A stretch of 64,000 nucleotides of DNA from JACPFJ01 sp041738275 (GTDB lineage: Bacteria > Desulfobacterota > Desulfuromonadia > Geobacterales > Pseudopelobacteraceae). Made by a program: the position numbers and the translations under genes. Location of the stretch: NCBI GenBank assembly GCA_041738275.1, contig JBGSQD010000169.1, forward strand, positions 1-64,000. Reading direction: 5' to 3'. Below are positions 34,473 through 42,675 of the stretch, one piece after another. Every line of letters starts with the position of its first letter. The first letter of the stretch is position 1. The notes beneath the pieces are model-generated. The model was not told the origin of the DNA, did no database searches, and saw only the letters and a program-made list of their open reading frames with translations.

Positions 34473-35438
34473 ATGGAACTAACAATATCAGGTATCAATG
34501 CGGCAACCTCCCCCAATCTCCATATCTGGGACTGGCGGGTCGCCATGTATCTTTTTCTTGGCGGTTTGTCGGCCGGCCTTGCTGTCATGTCATCTATCCT
34601 TAATGTTCGCAAGGGAGGTTCGCTTGCCATTAATGAGCGTGCGGCATTTACGGCACAGATTCTGGTTCCGGTCATTTTAAGTGTCGGCATGATATTTATT
34701 TTTCTCGATCTGGAACGCAAACTGAACGTGTTCTGGCTATATCTCAGCTTTCAACCGCTTTCGCCAATGTCGTGGGGCTCGTGGGGATTGCTGGTATTTT
34801 ACCCTGTGAGCATTCTCTTTGCCATTGCGGCAATCCCGGTAGAGAACAGGCATCGGCTGTTATTTCGCCAATTGATTGAACTGGCGGATTGGCTTCAGCA
34901 GTACCGCCTCCATCTGGCTGCGGCCAACTTTACACTGGGGATCTTCATCGGCATCTATACCGGCGTTCTTTTGAACTCTTTCGTAGCTCGACCTTTATGG
35001 AACTCGGCTGTGCTGCCGGTACTGTTTCTTTGCTCGGCTCTATCGGCCGGTGCGGCCCTGATGATCATGATTGCCGGCCAGAAAAACGTGAAACTCTTTT
35101 TTACCAAGATCGATATCTGGCTGATAGCTTCTGAAATGACCCTGCTGCCGCTTTTCTTCTATGGCCAATACACATCGTCCTATGCCCACCGCGAATCAAT
35201 CATGCCCTTCTTTATGTTCAATCACCAATATTTCTGGTATGCGCTGGCCATAATGCTCCTGCTGATAATCCTTCCAGCTGCGCTGGTAATCAAGGTGTTG
35301 GAGATCAAGGAGGAGCATGGTGATACGCTGACTCCTGAAGCGCTGTTCAAGATGAACCTGAGTGCGATTATCGTGCTGCTGGGCGGGCTGATTATTCGCT
35401 TTTCATTTGTTTATGCCGGGCAGCTAAGTCATCTGTAA
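34473..35438 (+). CDS. psrC: NrfD/PsrC-family membrane subunit
   Basis: A 321-residue integral membrane protein with eight or nine helices. The N-terminal part WDWRVAMYLFLGGLSAGLAV is typical of NrfD/PsrC. It oxidises menaquinol and anchors the PsrAB complex. It starts 11 bases after psrB. A strong hairpin follows its stop. Confidence 0.92.
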   Translation: MELTISGINAATSPNLHIWDWRVAMYLFLGGLSAGLAVMSSILNVRKGGSLAINERAAFTAQILVPVILSVGMIFIFLDLERKLNVFWLYLSFQPLSPMSWGSWGLLVFYPVSILFAIAAIPVENRHRLLFRQLIELADWLQQYRLHLAAANFTLGIFIGIYTGVLLNSFVARPLWNSAVLPVLFLCSALSAGAALMIMIAGQKNVKLFFTKIDIWLIASEMTLLPLFFYGQYTSSYAHRESIMPFFMFNHQYFWYALAIMLLLIILPAALVIKVLEIKEEHGDTLTPEALFKMNLSAIIVLLGGLIIRFSFVYAGQLSHL

Positions 35439-35443
35439 TTAAA

Positions 35444-35477
35444 AGGTAGTCCCCCCGGCGAGTCGGGGGGACTACCT
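35444..35477. terminator. Strong hairpin after psrC
   Basis: A perfect 13-bp GC-rich stem (AGGTAGTCCCCCC / GGGGGGACTACCT) with an 8-base loop follows psrC. There is no U-run on the + side, so it may act as a partial terminator or protect the psrABC message 3' end. A separate promoter follows directly. Confidence 0.7.
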
Positions 35478-35484
35478 AAGTATA

Positions 35485-35513
35485 TTGACATTCATATATT
35501 TAAATAGTACTCT
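35485..35513 (+). promoter_or_regulatory. Promoter of the second psr segment
   Basis: A perfect TTGACA (35485-35490), 17 bases, then TACTCT (35508-35513). Transcription would start near 35520, before the ATG at 35544. It lies 8 bases after the hairpin, so the small membrane protein, DUF302 and transporter genes can be expressed apart from psrABC. Confidence 0.65.
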
Positions 35514-35543
35514 GGAAGCATTACTGCTTCTGGAGTCTGATAC

Positions 35544-35762
35544 ATGAATTATCTGCTGGAATACCGCTTTCTCATCCCCCTTGCACTTTTCCTCGGTCTG
35601 GCACCGTTTATCCCCCAGCCTCATATTGTTGAAAAAATCCAGATGCTGACAGCAGGCACGCTTAAGCGGCCTATCGATATCTTCGACCTGTTCTGGCACG
35701 CCTGGCCTTTTGCCCTGCTGTTATATAAGCTTGTCCGCGATTTCAAGTCACGGGCCGCCTGA
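35544..35762 (+). CDS. Small two-helix membrane protein
   Basis: A 72-residue protein with two hydrophobic segments (RFLIPLALFLGLAPFIP and LFWHAWPFALLLYKLV) joined by a charged loop. TGGAG precedes the ATG. It resembles short membrane proteins found beside DUF302 and sulfur-respiration genes, but no function is known. It begins the second transcription unit. Confidence 0.7.
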   Translation: MNYLLEYRFLIPLALFLGLAPFIPQPHIVEKIQMLTAGTLKRPIDIFDLFWHAWPFALLLYKLVRDFKSRAA

Positions 35763-35789
35763 ATTTGATCATCAAAAGGAGAGTACCCA

Positions 35790-36200
35790 ATGCAATGGGC
35801 AGAACTTTATCAGAAAGAAACAGAAAAACCACTGGCACAGTTTATCAAGAATCTGAAGAGTGCGGGTATGACCCGCGGGTTTATCATCCACAACGAAAGC
35901 GGCATGGAGATGGCCCATACGTTCGGTGCTCATGGCGTGGAAGTGGCTCAAGGGTTTGATCTGCACATGATCCAGATCTGCAAACCGGAAAAAGCTGCGG
36001 TTAGCCTTCAGGCCAATCCGGAGCGGGCAATCCTGATGCCCAAGTTCGTAATGACCTTTACTCAAAACGCCAAGACTCAGGTGCGCTTACTGATCTACAA
36101 CCGGCCAATGATCGAGGCGCTGGTAGGTGAGCCTGCCTTTGCAGATTCCCTGGAAGAAAGTTACAACGCAATCAAGAACATGATAGAAGAGGCGCTCTGA
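35790..36200 (+). CDS. DUF302-family protein
   Basis: A 136-residue cytoplasmic protein that fits DUF302: FIKNLKSAGMTRGFIIHNES, then HGVEVAQGFDLHMIQICKPE and AILMPKFVMTFTQ. Structures of DUF302 proteins show a TBP-like fold, and several lie near sulfur-oxidation or reduction genes, but no reaction is known. AAAGGAGAG precedes the ATG. It ends one base before the transporter gene. Confidence 0.82.
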   Translation: MQWAELYQKETEKPLAQFIKNLKSAGMTRGFIIHNESGMEMAHTFGAHGVEVAQGFDLHMIQICKPEKAAVSLQANPERAILMPKFVMTFTQNAKTQVRLLIYNRPMIEALVGEPAFADSLEESYNAIKNMIEEAL

Positions 36201-36201
36201 G

Positions 36202-37170
36202 ATGTGGACCCTGCTGACAAAGCTGAACAAGAATCTGCTGCTGGCTATTCCGACCATGATGCTGGCCGGTTTTGTCTTTGGTGCAACGTGTGATGCCGGA
36301 TTTCTAAAGGCTTTGATCATCCCGTTTACCTTCCTGATGGTCTACCCGATGATGGTTACCCTCAAGCTGAAAAAGGTCCTGGAGGGTGGGGACGTCAAGG
36401 CCCAGCTGCTGACCCAGTTTATCAACTTCGCGATTGTTCCCTTTATCGCCTATGGACTCGGCAGATATTTTTTCGCAGATCAGCCGTACATGTCCCTGGG
36501 GCTGCTGCTGGCCGCCCTGGTGCCGACCAGCGGTATGACCATATCGTGGACCGGTTTTGCTAAAGGCAATCTGGAAGCGGCAGTCAAGATGACTGTCGTC
36601 GGTCTGATCCTCGGTTCTCTGGCGACACCTTTCTATGTCAAGTGGCTGCTGGGCGCGCATGTTGTTGTCGATACGTTGGCGGTAATGAAGCAGATTGCCT
36701 TTATCGTGTTCCTGCCGATGCTGGCCGGCTATGCCACCCAACAGTTGCTGGTAAAGCGTTATAGCCAAAAGGTTTTTCAGGACAAATGGGCGCCACGCTT
36801 TCCGGGACTGTCGACAATCGGTGTCCTGGGGATCGTATTCATAGCCATTGCCCTCAAGGCACGCGCCATAGTGGCAGCTCCGGAGGCCCTGTTGCAAATT
36901 GCCGTTCCGCTGGCACTGCTCTACGGTGTCAACTATCTGCTCAGCACCATCACGGGCAAGCTTTTCCTGCGGCGAGGCGACGCCATAGCCTTGGTCTACG
37001 GCACGGTCATGCGCAATCTCTCCATTGCCCTGGCTGTTGCCATGAATGCCTTTGGTACTGCCGGCTCGGATGCCGCTCTGGTAATAGCGCTGGCATATAT
37101 TTTCCAGGTTCAATCAGCAGCCTGGTATGTGAAAATTACCGATAGAATATTCGGCGCTGCAACGAGCTGA
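36202..37170 (+). CDS. BASS/ACR3-like transporter
   Basis: A 322-residue membrane protein with about ten helices of the bile acid:Na+ symporter / ACR3 superfamily. The segment AALVPTSGMTISWTGFAKGN corresponds to the ACR3 stretch that normally holds an essential Cys (xxPCxAMVFVW); here it is Thr-Ser, so arsenite export is unlikely. The position behind psrABC and DUF302 suggests transport of a sulfur compound or another oxyanion. GAG precedes the ATG. Confidence 0.8.
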   Translation: MWTLLTKLNKNLLLAIPTMMLAGFVFGATCDAGFLKALIIPFTFLMVYPMMVTLKLKKVLEGGDVKAQLLTQFINFAIVPFIAYGLGRYFFADQPYMSLGLLLAALVPTSGMTISWTGFAKGNLEAAVKMTVVGLILGSLATPFYVKWLLGAHVVVDTLAVMKQIAFIVFLPMLAGYATQQLLVKRYSQKVFQDKWAPRFPGLSTIGVLGIVFIAIALKARAIVAAPEALLQIAVPLALLYGVNYLLSTITGKLFLRRGDAIALVYGTVMRNLSIALAVAMNAFGTAGSDAALVIALAYIFQVQSAAWYVKITDRIFGAATS

Positions 37171-37249
37171 AACTTAATCCGCTCACAGGATGGATCATGG
37201 GGAATATGTACCATAACTGTATGATTAACATGGACAACGGGTTGATATA

Positions 37250-37702
37250 ATGATGATATTTAAAAAAACAATTTTATTGGATGAAAAAAACGATAGAACA
37301 GATAAAGCTTCAGTTATCAAAACACTTGGCCATCCGATACGTTTAATGATACTGAAGGCACTTTATATGCACACCTGCTCGGTCAAAACCATCTGGGAAT
37401 GTCTCGGATTGCAGCAATCAGTTGTATCGCAGCACCTGGCAATCCTGAGGAATCGTGGTATCGTAGATTGCGAACGTAGAGGTGGTGAGGTGCTTTATTC
37501 GATTGCAGATCCACTGGCGCAGCGGATAATTCACATGGTGCTGAAGCAGACGCTGCCATATTCAGACGATTTTCACCAGATTGATATTGTGGAGGACCCA
37601 ACAGATACCAGGCGTCCTGCCTGCAGTCAACAGCAGGGATTTTCCGGATGCTTGTGTTCCCGGGATATCAGGATTGGCAAAATACCGGAACTGCTTATTT
37701 AG
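37250..37702 (+). CDS. ArsR/SmtB-family regulator with unusual Cys pattern
   Basis: A 150-residue winged-helix regulator: SVIKTLGHPIRLMILKAL, then QQSVVSQHLAILRNRGIVDC. The usual ELCVCDL metal box is replaced by CSVKTIWECLGL, with Cys eight residues apart, followed by a Cys in RGIVDCERR and a Cys-rich tail (ACSQQQGFSGCLCSRD). Two conserved Cys are also the sensors in sulfide-responsive SqrR/BigR, so sulfur sensing is possible. It closes the psr region and is followed by a strong terminator. Confidence 0.85.
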   Translation: MMIFKKTILLDEKNDRTDKASVIKTLGHPIRLMILKALYMHTCSVKTIWECLGLQQSVVSQHLAILRNRGIVDCERRGGEVLYSIADPLAQRIIHMVLKQTLPYSDDFHQIDIVEDPTDTRRPACSQQQGFSGCLCSRDIRIGKIPELLI

Positions 37703-37777
37703 AAAATCCGTTTTCACTTGGTAAATCGTGGCGACTCTTGCCGAGATGTATTACATGTCGTCTATGTTACGGATTTC

Positions 37778-37816
37778 AAAACAGCGCCCCATGGAATGTC
37801 CGTGGGGCGCTGTTTT
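37778..37816. terminator. Bidirectional terminator
   Basis: A perfect 14-bp stem AAAACAGCGCCCCA / TGGGGCGCTGTTTT with an 11-base loop. A-run and T-run at the ends make it a classic two-way terminator between the converging arsR-type and nosL-type genes. Confidence 0.92.
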
Positions 37817-37840
37817 GTACCGATTCCATCCTGAACAATA

Positions 37841-38371
37841 TTAGTGGCCACTGCCGCCGTGCATCATATTGTGCCCATCCTTTTTCATTTTCATCTGCTT
37901 GCGTTTGTCGCGAATCATCCTGGTGTCCTTGTACATGTCTTCATATGAAGCCTTTATTGCCTCTTCGAATGTCCCAAGCGTTCCCTTGCTGGCTTTGATG
38001 AATCCTTCGGCATCGGTTTTGTTGGCAAAGGCCCATTTGGCCCTGCTTGTCATAACCCCTTGCTTGTCGCCGCCAATAACCCAAACGGCTGTTTCCGCAT
38101 CAATGAGTTTCTTGGTGTTGAAATCAGCAACCTTGATCGCTTTCGGCGTCTTATCGATGTTGTTGGCCAATTCCACTGCCATGCAGTGGATGCTGCAGGT
38201 GCCGGTTGAAGTGTGGTCATCGTATTCTACAAGCATCCGGCTATGGGCAAATTTGGTGCGATCCATGCCGCAATATTTGCAGGCATCCGGTGCTTCCACC
38301 TTGTCGGTTGCAAACGAGACCACTGCGAATAGGGTGAGGCAAAACATGAGTACTGACAACATTCTTTTCAT
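37841..38371 (-). CDS. nosL: NosL-like copper-binding protein
   Basis: A 176-residue exported protein of the NosL family: signal peptide to about residue 21, then CKYCGMDRTKFAHSRMLVEY and GTCSIHCMAVELAN. NosL binds Cu(I) and delivers copper to nitrous oxide reductase, but NosL-like proteins also occur without NosZ, as here. The C-terminal tail is rich in Met, Lys and His (RDKRKQMKMKKDGHNMMHGG), also suited to copper. It is the last gene of the copper-uptake set, 85 bases after the receptor gene. Confidence 0.88.
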   Translation of the reverse strand: MKRMLSVLMFCLTLFAVVSFATDKVEAPDACKYCGMDRTKFAHSRMLVEYDDHTSTGTCSIHCMAVELANNIDKTPKAIKVADFNTKKLIDAETAVWVIGGDKQGVMTSRAKWAFANKTDAEGFIKASKGTLGTFEEAIKASYEDMYKDTRMIRDKRKQMKMKKDGHNMMHGGSGH

Positions 38372-38456
38372 GAGGTTTCCTTTCTTGTTACCTGGATTTC
38401 GGGTGGCTCAGGCACACCCGTGCAAAAGATTGATGGATCCACTTCATTCACATGAA

Positions 38457-40511
38457 TCAAAACCTGTATCCCAGCGAGAGGTACGCATATCGACCGTTTT
38501 CCGGCACCTTGAAGCCGCTTTGAAACGGATCACGGGCATAGGACAGGTGGCTGAAGTACTGCTTGTCAAACAGGTTGTTGATGCCGATGATCAGCGTGAC
38601 ACCTTGATAGTTGATGCCGCTTTTCAAGTCGGTGGTTGCCCAGCCGGCGGTTGTCGATTCGTCAAGACCGGAATCAACCCGGTCCTGCTCGCGAGCCAGA
38701 TTTTCCAGGGCCTCGAAGAAGAAGGTGCCGTTGTCATAACGGAGGGAAACGGTTCCCCTGAGTGGCGGGATCTCTGAAAGTGGCCGATCGGCATCCTCGT
38801 TGCGGGCTTCCACGTAAGAAAGGGAGCCTCTCAGGAACAGGTCGTAATCCAGTGACACCTGGCTGCCCAGTTCAGCACCCCACATGGTGGCATGGATGTT
38901 CTGGTAGCTCTTCTCGAACTTTGTCGGTACCTGATAAAAATTTATATAATCATGCAGGTCACTGTAGAAGATTGATGCGTTGACATAAAAGCGTTCGGTT
39001 GAATATTTGGCGCCGATATCCGCCTGGTGATTGATTGTGGACTTCAGATGCCTGTTGCCGTGCCAGTAGTTCGATGCTGCTGTTGGCGCTCCCGGTGTTG
39101 GGACGTCCAGGTACAATTCCTGCTGGTCCGGGGTGCGTGCCCCTCGGGCGATGCCGGTGAAAATATCAAGTCCTTTGACAGGGGTGTAGGTCAATTGCAG
39201 GTTGGCGCTGATGTTGGCAAAATCGCGGTTTGTTCCGGCCGTTACCAGTGTGTTTGTTTTATCCGCTTCTGCCCAGGTAAGATCGCCCCGCACCCCTCCT
39301 TTCAGGTTCAGCTGATTTCCCAGTGGCAGCTCGTACTCGCCGAACATGCCCAGGTTGTCGATGGACACGTCCGGGATCATGGCCAGATCCATGTATCGGT
39401 TGGCCATCGTATACATGGCCCGGCGGTTGATGGCATCCCAGTTGCGGTTGTAATAATCCAGGCCGGTTTTCAGGATACCAGGGCCGACTGTCAGGGCGCC
39501 AGTCATTTTAGCCCCGTAGACCTGGGTTTTGGCATCGGTTTGCATGGAGTACGGACGGGTCACTGCTGCCGAGGGGTTAGAAGAGGCGCGGAAGCGATCG
39601 TGCATCAGATGATCAACCTTGTCCCAGTAAACCTGCAGTTTCAGATCCTGAAGCAGCGGTGTAATCTTTTGGATACGATAGGTCCAGTTCATACGGTGGG
39701 TTCTGTCGTAATCCGCATCCATTTTCAGGTAAGGATACAGAACATGGTCGGCATCCTGATAGGTGTAGCTGATCTCGCTGCGTGAATTGGTCGTAGGATT
39801 AATGGCGAACTTGGCCCAACCGGTATTGATCTCGTAGGCTTTGGAGTCGATGTCGCTGCTTTTGTAGCGATTCGGACTGGTGGCAGGATAGATTTCCGTC
39901 AGCCGTTTGCCGTTCCCTGATTTGGGGACGTCGGAATACTTGTAGGCATACCCCAGCAGGCCATCATAAAAATCTGTGCCGTAAGAGGCAGTGGCAGAGG
40001 CATTGATGTTGTCCCAACCTCCATAGGCCAGGTTGATATCGCCGCCTAGTCCCATGCCCGGTTTTTTGGTCTGGGCATCAATCATGCCGCCCAGGCCACC
40101 TGGATTTGACAGGTCGTATGGACCCTTGATGATTTTCACCTGCTCGATCTCGGCAAAATCGTAGTGGAATGACGGCGGATCCATGCGGGATGGGCAGGCT
40201 CCGTGCAGGCGTACGCCGTCGATGAGAACATTGATATTGTCTTTCTGAAAGCCGCGCAGCACAACGTCGTTGGCGATGGCCCCCTTGTGGACATAGCTTA
40301 TTCCATCGACTTGTTTGAGAGCCTCGCCCATATCCCTGGCCGGGCTTTCTCGCACTTCACGGATAGACAGGCTTTCCTCGTTAGGTGCTTCCTTCAGGCC
40401 GCGAACCGTGATCTCGTCCAACATCAGGTTCTCGGCGTGTACATTCTGAAAGATCAGCACCAAGCCTAGGGATGCTGCCAGTATAGGTATGTTCAACGTT
40501 TTCATGCGCAT
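38457..40511 (-). CDS. TonB-dependent copper receptor, OprC/NosA-like
   Basis: A 684-residue outer-membrane receptor. Signal peptide to HAEN, plug domain at about 30-150, then a 22-strand barrel ending in Tyr-Arg-Phe. The segment HGACPSRMDPPSFH in the plug matches the conserved 'GxCPxxMDPP' of OprC/NosA copper receptors, where Cys and Met bind Cu. With NosL downstream and TonB upstream, copper uptake is the best reading. No ExbBD lie in the window. Confidence 0.85.
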   Translation of the reverse strand: MRMKTLNIPILAASLGLVLIFQNVHAENLMLDEITVRGLKEAPNEESLSIREVRESPARDMGEALKQVDGISYVHKGAIANDVVLRGFQKDNINVLIDGVRLHGACPSRMDPPSFHYDFAEIEQVKIIKGPYDLSNPGGLGGMIDAQTKKPGMGLGGDINLAYGGWDNINASATASYGTDFYDGLLGYAYKYSDVPKSGNGKRLTEIYPATSPNRYKSSDIDSKAYEINTGWAKFAINPTTNSRSEISYTYQDADHVLYPYLKMDADYDRTHRMNWTYRIQKITPLLQDLKLQVYWDKVDHLMHDRFRASSNPSAAVTRPYSMQTDAKTQVYGAKMTGALTVGPGILKTGLDYYNRNWDAINRRAMYTMANRYMDLAMIPDVSIDNLGMFGEYELPLGNQLNLKGGVRGDLTWAEADKTNTLVTAGTNRDFANISANLQLTYTPVKGLDIFTGIARGARTPDQQELYLDVPTPGAPTAASNYWHGNRHLKSTINHQADIGAKYSTERFYVNASIFYSDLHDYINFYQVPTKFEKSYQNIHATMWGAELGSQVSLDYDLFLRGSLSYVEARNEDADRPLSEIPPLRGTVSLRYDNGTFFFEALENLAREQDRVDSGLDESTTAGWATTDLKSGINYQGVTLIIGINNLFDKQYFSHLSYARDPFQSGFKVPENGRYAYLSLGYRF

Positions 40512-40557
40512 GTGTTCTCCTTGAAAGTAAGTAATGCTCTGGAACTGGTCATTCGTG

Positions 40558-41310
40558 TCAATGCATCATTCTGAAATTGATCGGAACTATGATTTCTGCC
40601 CGTACCGGAGGCTTCGGGAACGGCGCTACTAACCTGACCGTTTCCACCGCGCTTTTATCCAGAATCGGGAAGCCGGACGTCGCTGCCACCCTGACATCCT
40701 GAACATTGCCGTTTTCAACGATGGTGAATGCCACGACGACTTTCCCGCTCCAGTTCATCTTGCGGGCTATCGGCGGGTAAACAAGATGCTTCGTTATAAG
40801 CTCCCTGATATAGATAAAATGCTCTTTCAGATAGCGTTGCTGAGCTTTTACCGGTGTTGGCCGTTCTTCTTCTGCCGGTACGAAATGTTGCACAGGTCGT
40901 TGAGCGGAATTGACTGTCGCTGACTGGTCCGGAACCGTGGTTGTGTGCTCTGGTGATTCATTTGTAATTTCCTGGACCTGTATTTTCTCAGACGGCGTGC
41001 TGGTTACATTGTCACGTACCAAAAGCGGCTGTTGCGAGAGTTGTACCTGTCTAGATCTCATCTCTACAGGTTTTGGTCGGGCCGGTATTGTTGGACTGAC
41101 TTGGGCTTTCAGTCGCACAACAGAATGAACAGGTGTCGGGGTAAGTTTGTGCGCAGGCAGTTCCGGCGAATCCAGACTGTCAAGTACCACCATGATGGTT
41201 TTTGGTGTACGCTCCGCATTACGCGCTGCAACGGCAATCATGCAAGAGACCGTTGCCAGGTGTAAGACAAGGGATAAACCGAAGCATCTGGTTAAATGCA
41301 GGGTTTGCAT
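40558..41310 (-). CDS. tonB: TonB energy-transducing protein (copper set)
   Basis: A 250-residue TonB. One N-terminal membrane anchor (GLSLVLHLATVSCMIAVAA), a Pro-rich periplasmic stretch, and the C-terminal domain YPPIARKMNWSGKVVVAFTI ... SAVETVRLVAPFPKPP. It couples the proton gradient, through ExbBD, to the copper receptor encoded 46 bases downstream. Confidence 0.88.
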   Translation of the reverse strand: MQTLHLTRCFGLSLVLHLATVSCMIAVAARNAERTPKTIMVVLDSLDSPELPAHKLTPTPVHSVVRLKAQVSPTIPARPKPVEMRSRQVQLSQQPLLVRDNVTSTPSEKIQVQEITNESPEHTTTVPDQSATVNSAQRPVQHFVPAEEERPTPVKAQQRYLKEHFIYIRELITKHLVYPPIARKMNWSGKVVVAFTIVENGNVQDVRVAATSGFPILDKSAVETVRLVAPFPKPPVRAEIIVPINFRMMH

Positions 41311-41423
41311 ATACCTCCGGAAATGGCGAAAATGTTACCTGTTCAAAGCGGACGCACCGCTGAAATGCCTGCAGACTGTGCCTGCATAAGATGTCTGTTT
41401 TTTTTGTTGTTCCAGTGGGATTG

Positions 41424-41921
41424 TTATGCTTGCCTGGGAGGAGGATCGGGCGGTTCGAGGTGACGCGAAATCAAGGAGATGGGATAGGTTGAATCGTAGG
41501 CGCCTGCGTTTGGTATTAAAATCCGTTCCGTGAAGTAGAAGGGGAGTAATTCACTGCCTGCACCGCCGGACAGGGCAATGGCCTTTTTGCTGCCACAGGG
41601 GCCACAGGATACGATCACGACCTTCTTTTTGCCAGGGGCCTTATTGCAGCAGACCGGCGTGCTGTTGTGCTCGTCTTCGTGGAGGTTTGCCAGCTGTTGT
41701 TTTTTCTTGCTGCAGCAGCAGGTGCGAGTTGCCATGCTTTCCGCAGAACAGCCGCAGATGTTGCAATCTCCTGAACATTCGCCGGTCAGTGAATGGGCAA
41801 ATGTTTTTTATTGCAGTGCGAGAAAACCGAGGGGACTAAACGAGATCATCAGGAAAATAAACGTCAATAAGGCAGCTATGATGCTGCGCTTTGACCGTTT
41901 TATGTTATGTGTAAATTTCAT
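41424..41921 (-). pseudogene. Cys-rich exported protein interrupted by an in-frame TAA
   Basis: The frame running from an ATG at 41921 encodes a signal-peptide-like start (MKFTHNIKRSKSII then AALLTFIFLMISFSP), then a TAA at 41810-41808, then continues in the same frame without another stop to 41424. The part after the TAA is Cys-rich: GECSGDCNICGC, RTCCCSKKK, PVCCNK and SCGPCG, and ends in a Pro-rich LEPPDPPPRQA. Without the TAA it would be a 165-residue secreted copper-binding-type protein. The ATG at 41735 could make a 103-residue cytoplasmic fragment but has only a weak GGAA site. It sits at the head of the copper set (tonB, receptor, nosL). Nonsense mutation, sequencing error or readthrough are the options. 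Confidence 0.6.
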
Positions 41922-41968
41922 TAACATAGTGGCGTTAATTATTGCATGCATTACTGAATAGTCAAGCT

Positions 41969-42027
41969 GATCGAACCAACGTCCTGCCGATTAAGATCGG
42001 CTGCTACACCAGCTAAACTATGTGCCC
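41969..42027 (-). pseudogene. Decayed tRNA-Lys fragment
   Basis: The minus strand from 42027 begins GGGCACATAG and matches the intact tRNA-Lys at 54790-54715 through the T-loop (GGTTCGATC), with one base lost in the anticodon loop and several substitutions. The 3' part of the T stem and the acceptor stem, including CCA, are missing. It cannot work as a tRNA. It has the same orientation as the intact gene 12.7 kb away. Confidence 0.85.
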
Positions 42028-42138
42028 AAAAGAATGAATCTGTAATCTGAATAGGGTTGACTATATAGCACAACAACACAAATGGAGCAACAAGTGACCT
42101 CTATTCTGACAAGATTTCCCCTGCCATTTAACTGTCAA

Positions 42139-42675
42139 TCAACAGAGTTTGCCGGCCAAGAGACTGTCGATTGCTTGAAAGGCCTGAATACTTTCCGGCG
42201 TCAGTATCCGGAGCATGTGTTGGCTGCCTTCTTTTACCAGGTGGCTGATATGCCTGATCCCGTGTGTAACGACATGTTCTTCATCAATACGGGCCGGACG
42301 CGGCTTAGTGGGATCATCACCGACAGAGATGGTTGCATCATGCAGGGAAAGCAGTTTACCGCTGTTTTTTCTGAACATTGGCAGATCGGAATAGACAAAA
42401 TAGGTGAGCACGATGGTCTGATGCGGTTCAAAGCGCCAGCTGGTTGAATGGACGATACAGTTTTGGCGGGCACTAGTGGATATATCGTATTCAGGTGATT
42501 GAAGCAGTTCCTGTACAATTTCGTCCGGATCGGACTCCCACTGGGTGATGTCTTCTTTCCTGACAAAATAACGTACCGTAGATCGATCAGCCAGGGAGGC
42601 GACTATGACTTCCAAAGAAAGCATCATCCCTTTGTGCCTGAGCATCTTCCGGGGCAGCTCAGAGCTACACTGCAT
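42139..42675 (-). CDS. Hypothetical protein coupled to the ABC transporter
   Basis: A 178-residue soluble protein with no recognised family. Its ATG at 42675 overlaps the ABC ATPase stop by 11 bases and has a strong AAGGAGGTAACC, so its translation is tied to the transporter. It is acidic, has helices such as DEIVQELLQSPEYD, and a His-containing segment HVVTHGIRHISHLVKEGSQ. It may act on the imported compound. The longer frame to 42843 runs inside the ATPase gene. Confidence 0.7.
   Translation of the reverse strand: MQCSSELPRKMLRHKGMMLSLEVIVASLADRSTVRYFVRKEDITQWESDPDEIVQELLQSPEYDISTSARQNCIVHSTSWRFEPHQTIVLTYFVYSDLPMFRKNSGKLLSLHDATISVGDDPTKPRPARIDEEHVVTHGIRHISHLVKEGSQHMLRILTPESIQAFQAIDSLLAGKLC

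Noticed and set aside
36202..37702. Arsenic-resistance operon
   Set aside because: The transporter lacks the ACR3 Cys, the ArsR-type protein lacks the usual metal box, and there is no arsC; sulfur-respiration context fits better.
41578..41961. 127-codon + strand frame at the copper locus
   Set aside because: Antisense to the Cys-rich frame; the Leu and Phe runs reflect antisense Lys and Gln codons.
42082..42447. 121-codon + strand frame opposite the hypothetical protein
   Set aside because: Weaker than the minus-strand gene, which has a strong ribosome site and overlaps the ABC ATPase gene; kept as the alternative in the findings.
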